Shown here: piece after piece, positions 6,634 to 7,058 of the stretch
Layout of the letters: each line of letters starts with the position of its first letter
Numbering within the stretch: position 1 is the first letter of the stretch
Assembly: GCA_913040875.1 (NCBI GenBank)
Contig: CAJWHX010000176.1
Span: forward strand, 1 to 7,058
Reading direction: 5' to 3'
Origin: an uncultured Pseudomonadota bacterium
GTDB lineage: Bacteria > Myxococcota > UBA796
Length of the DNA: 7,058 bases
Made by a program: the position numbers and the translations under genes
The notes under the pieces: generated by a model
The model's input: only the letters and a program-made list of their open reading frames with translations
The model's database searches: none
What the model was told of the DNA's origin: nothing

Positions 6634-7056
6634 GTGAGCACATTTACCTATGAGCGCCGCATTCGGGAAACGGATCTAGACTTCTTGGGACATGTCAACC
6701 ACGCCAAGTACTTGTCGATTCTTGAAGAAGCCCGCTGGGAGATGATTTCCGATGCAGGGTATGGCTTTGATACACTTCAAGAGGCTATGATTTCTCCTGT
6801 CATACTAGAAGTGAATATTCAATACAAAAAAGAGATTGGGAATCGCGAGCGCATCACCATTGAAACGCATACGCAGAGGCCTCCCTCAAAGGTTGGTACT
6901 TTGCAGCAATTTATCCGAAAAGAAGATGGACAACTAGCCGCCACTGCAACCATTACCTATGGTGTAATGGATCTCAAACAGCGGCGACTCATTCACCCGC
7001 CCTCGACTTGGCTTCAGGCAATTGGCGTAGAAAATACACAGGCAACCGATTCATAG
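6634..7056 (+). CDS. Hotdog-fold acyl-CoA thioesterase (4HBT superfamily, FadM/YbaW-like)
   Basis: Predicted cytoplasmic thioesterase that hydrolyses an acyl-CoA to free acid and CoA. 140 residues from the GTG at 6634, normal for the superfamily. The active-site segment TDLDFLGHVNHAKYL (13-27) has the catalytic Asp (D16), followed after three residues by GHVN, and leads into the helix SILEEARWEMI (28-38). E. coli FadM has LDVYQHVNNARYLEFLEEARW at the same place, a close resemblance. Residues 55-66 (PVILEVNIQYKK) match the FadM-type central strand, and later strands are ITIETHTQ (74-81) and ATATITYGVMDL (103-114). Substrate length cannot be read from sequence; FadM prefers long-chain acyl-CoAs, whereas other members use 4-hydroxybenzoyl-CoA or short chains. 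It lies 45 bp after the two-helix membrane protein gene on the same strand, likely in one transcript. Its stop is two bases from the window end. Confidence 0.88.
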   Translation: MSTFTYERRIRETDLDFLGHVNHAKYLSILEEARWEMISDAGYGFDTLQEAMISPVILEVNIQYKKEIGNRERITIETHTQRPPSKVGTLQQFIRKEDGQLAATATITYGVMDLKQRRLIHPPSTWLQAIGVENTQATDS

Positions 7057-7058
7057 TA

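Overview
The window reads as chromosomal DNA from a Gram-negative (diderm) bacterium. It holds the end of a LolC/LolE-type permease gene, lolD and bamA, which together serve lipoprotein release and outer-membrane protein assembly. The lolC-lolD-bamA order and the five-POTRA BamA with an L6 IRGY motif are what one expects in Myxococcota and other former Deltaproteobacteria. Base composition looks moderate (an eyeballed estimate slightly below 50% GC), so a low-GC relative of that assemblage fits. The lineage call is inference, because no rRNA or other phylogenetic marker is present.

Layout. Positions 1-4046 (+) form a tightly packed operon: lolC (5' end outside the window), lolD and bamA, whose stop and start codons overlap at both junctions, which implies translational coupling. 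LolC/E and LolD make the inner-membrane ABC machine that extracts mature lipoproteins and passes them to the carrier LolA. BamA inserts beta-barrels into the outer membrane, working in other bacteria with lipoprotein partners that themselves depend on Lol. The operon stops at bamA: no skp/ompH or lpxD follows in this window.

Positions 4137-5965 (-) carry two genes convergent to bamA. The upstream one encodes a secreted, acidic, cysteine-containing lipoprotein of unknown function. The downstream one encodes a cytoplasmic protein that I assign to the DUF1152 family from its glycine-rich and VDxGGD-like motifs. They are 77 bp apart and may be co-transcribed from an extended -10 promoter at 5995-6000.

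Positions 6058-7056 (+) run divergently from the lipoprotein gene: a small protein with two membrane helices and a soluble C-terminal domain that I do not recognise, then a hotdog-fold acyl-CoA thioesterase resembling FadM/YbaW. The two are 45 bp apart and probably form a second short operon.

Every stretch longer than about 100 bases is occupied by a gene. I see no rRNA, tRNA, CRISPR, insertion sequence, phage gene or recognisable defence system. The most unusual items are an approximately 45-residue insertion in POTRA4 of BamA, the DUF1152 protein, and the two unrecognised envelope proteins. Nothing here justifies claiming a new multi-gene system.
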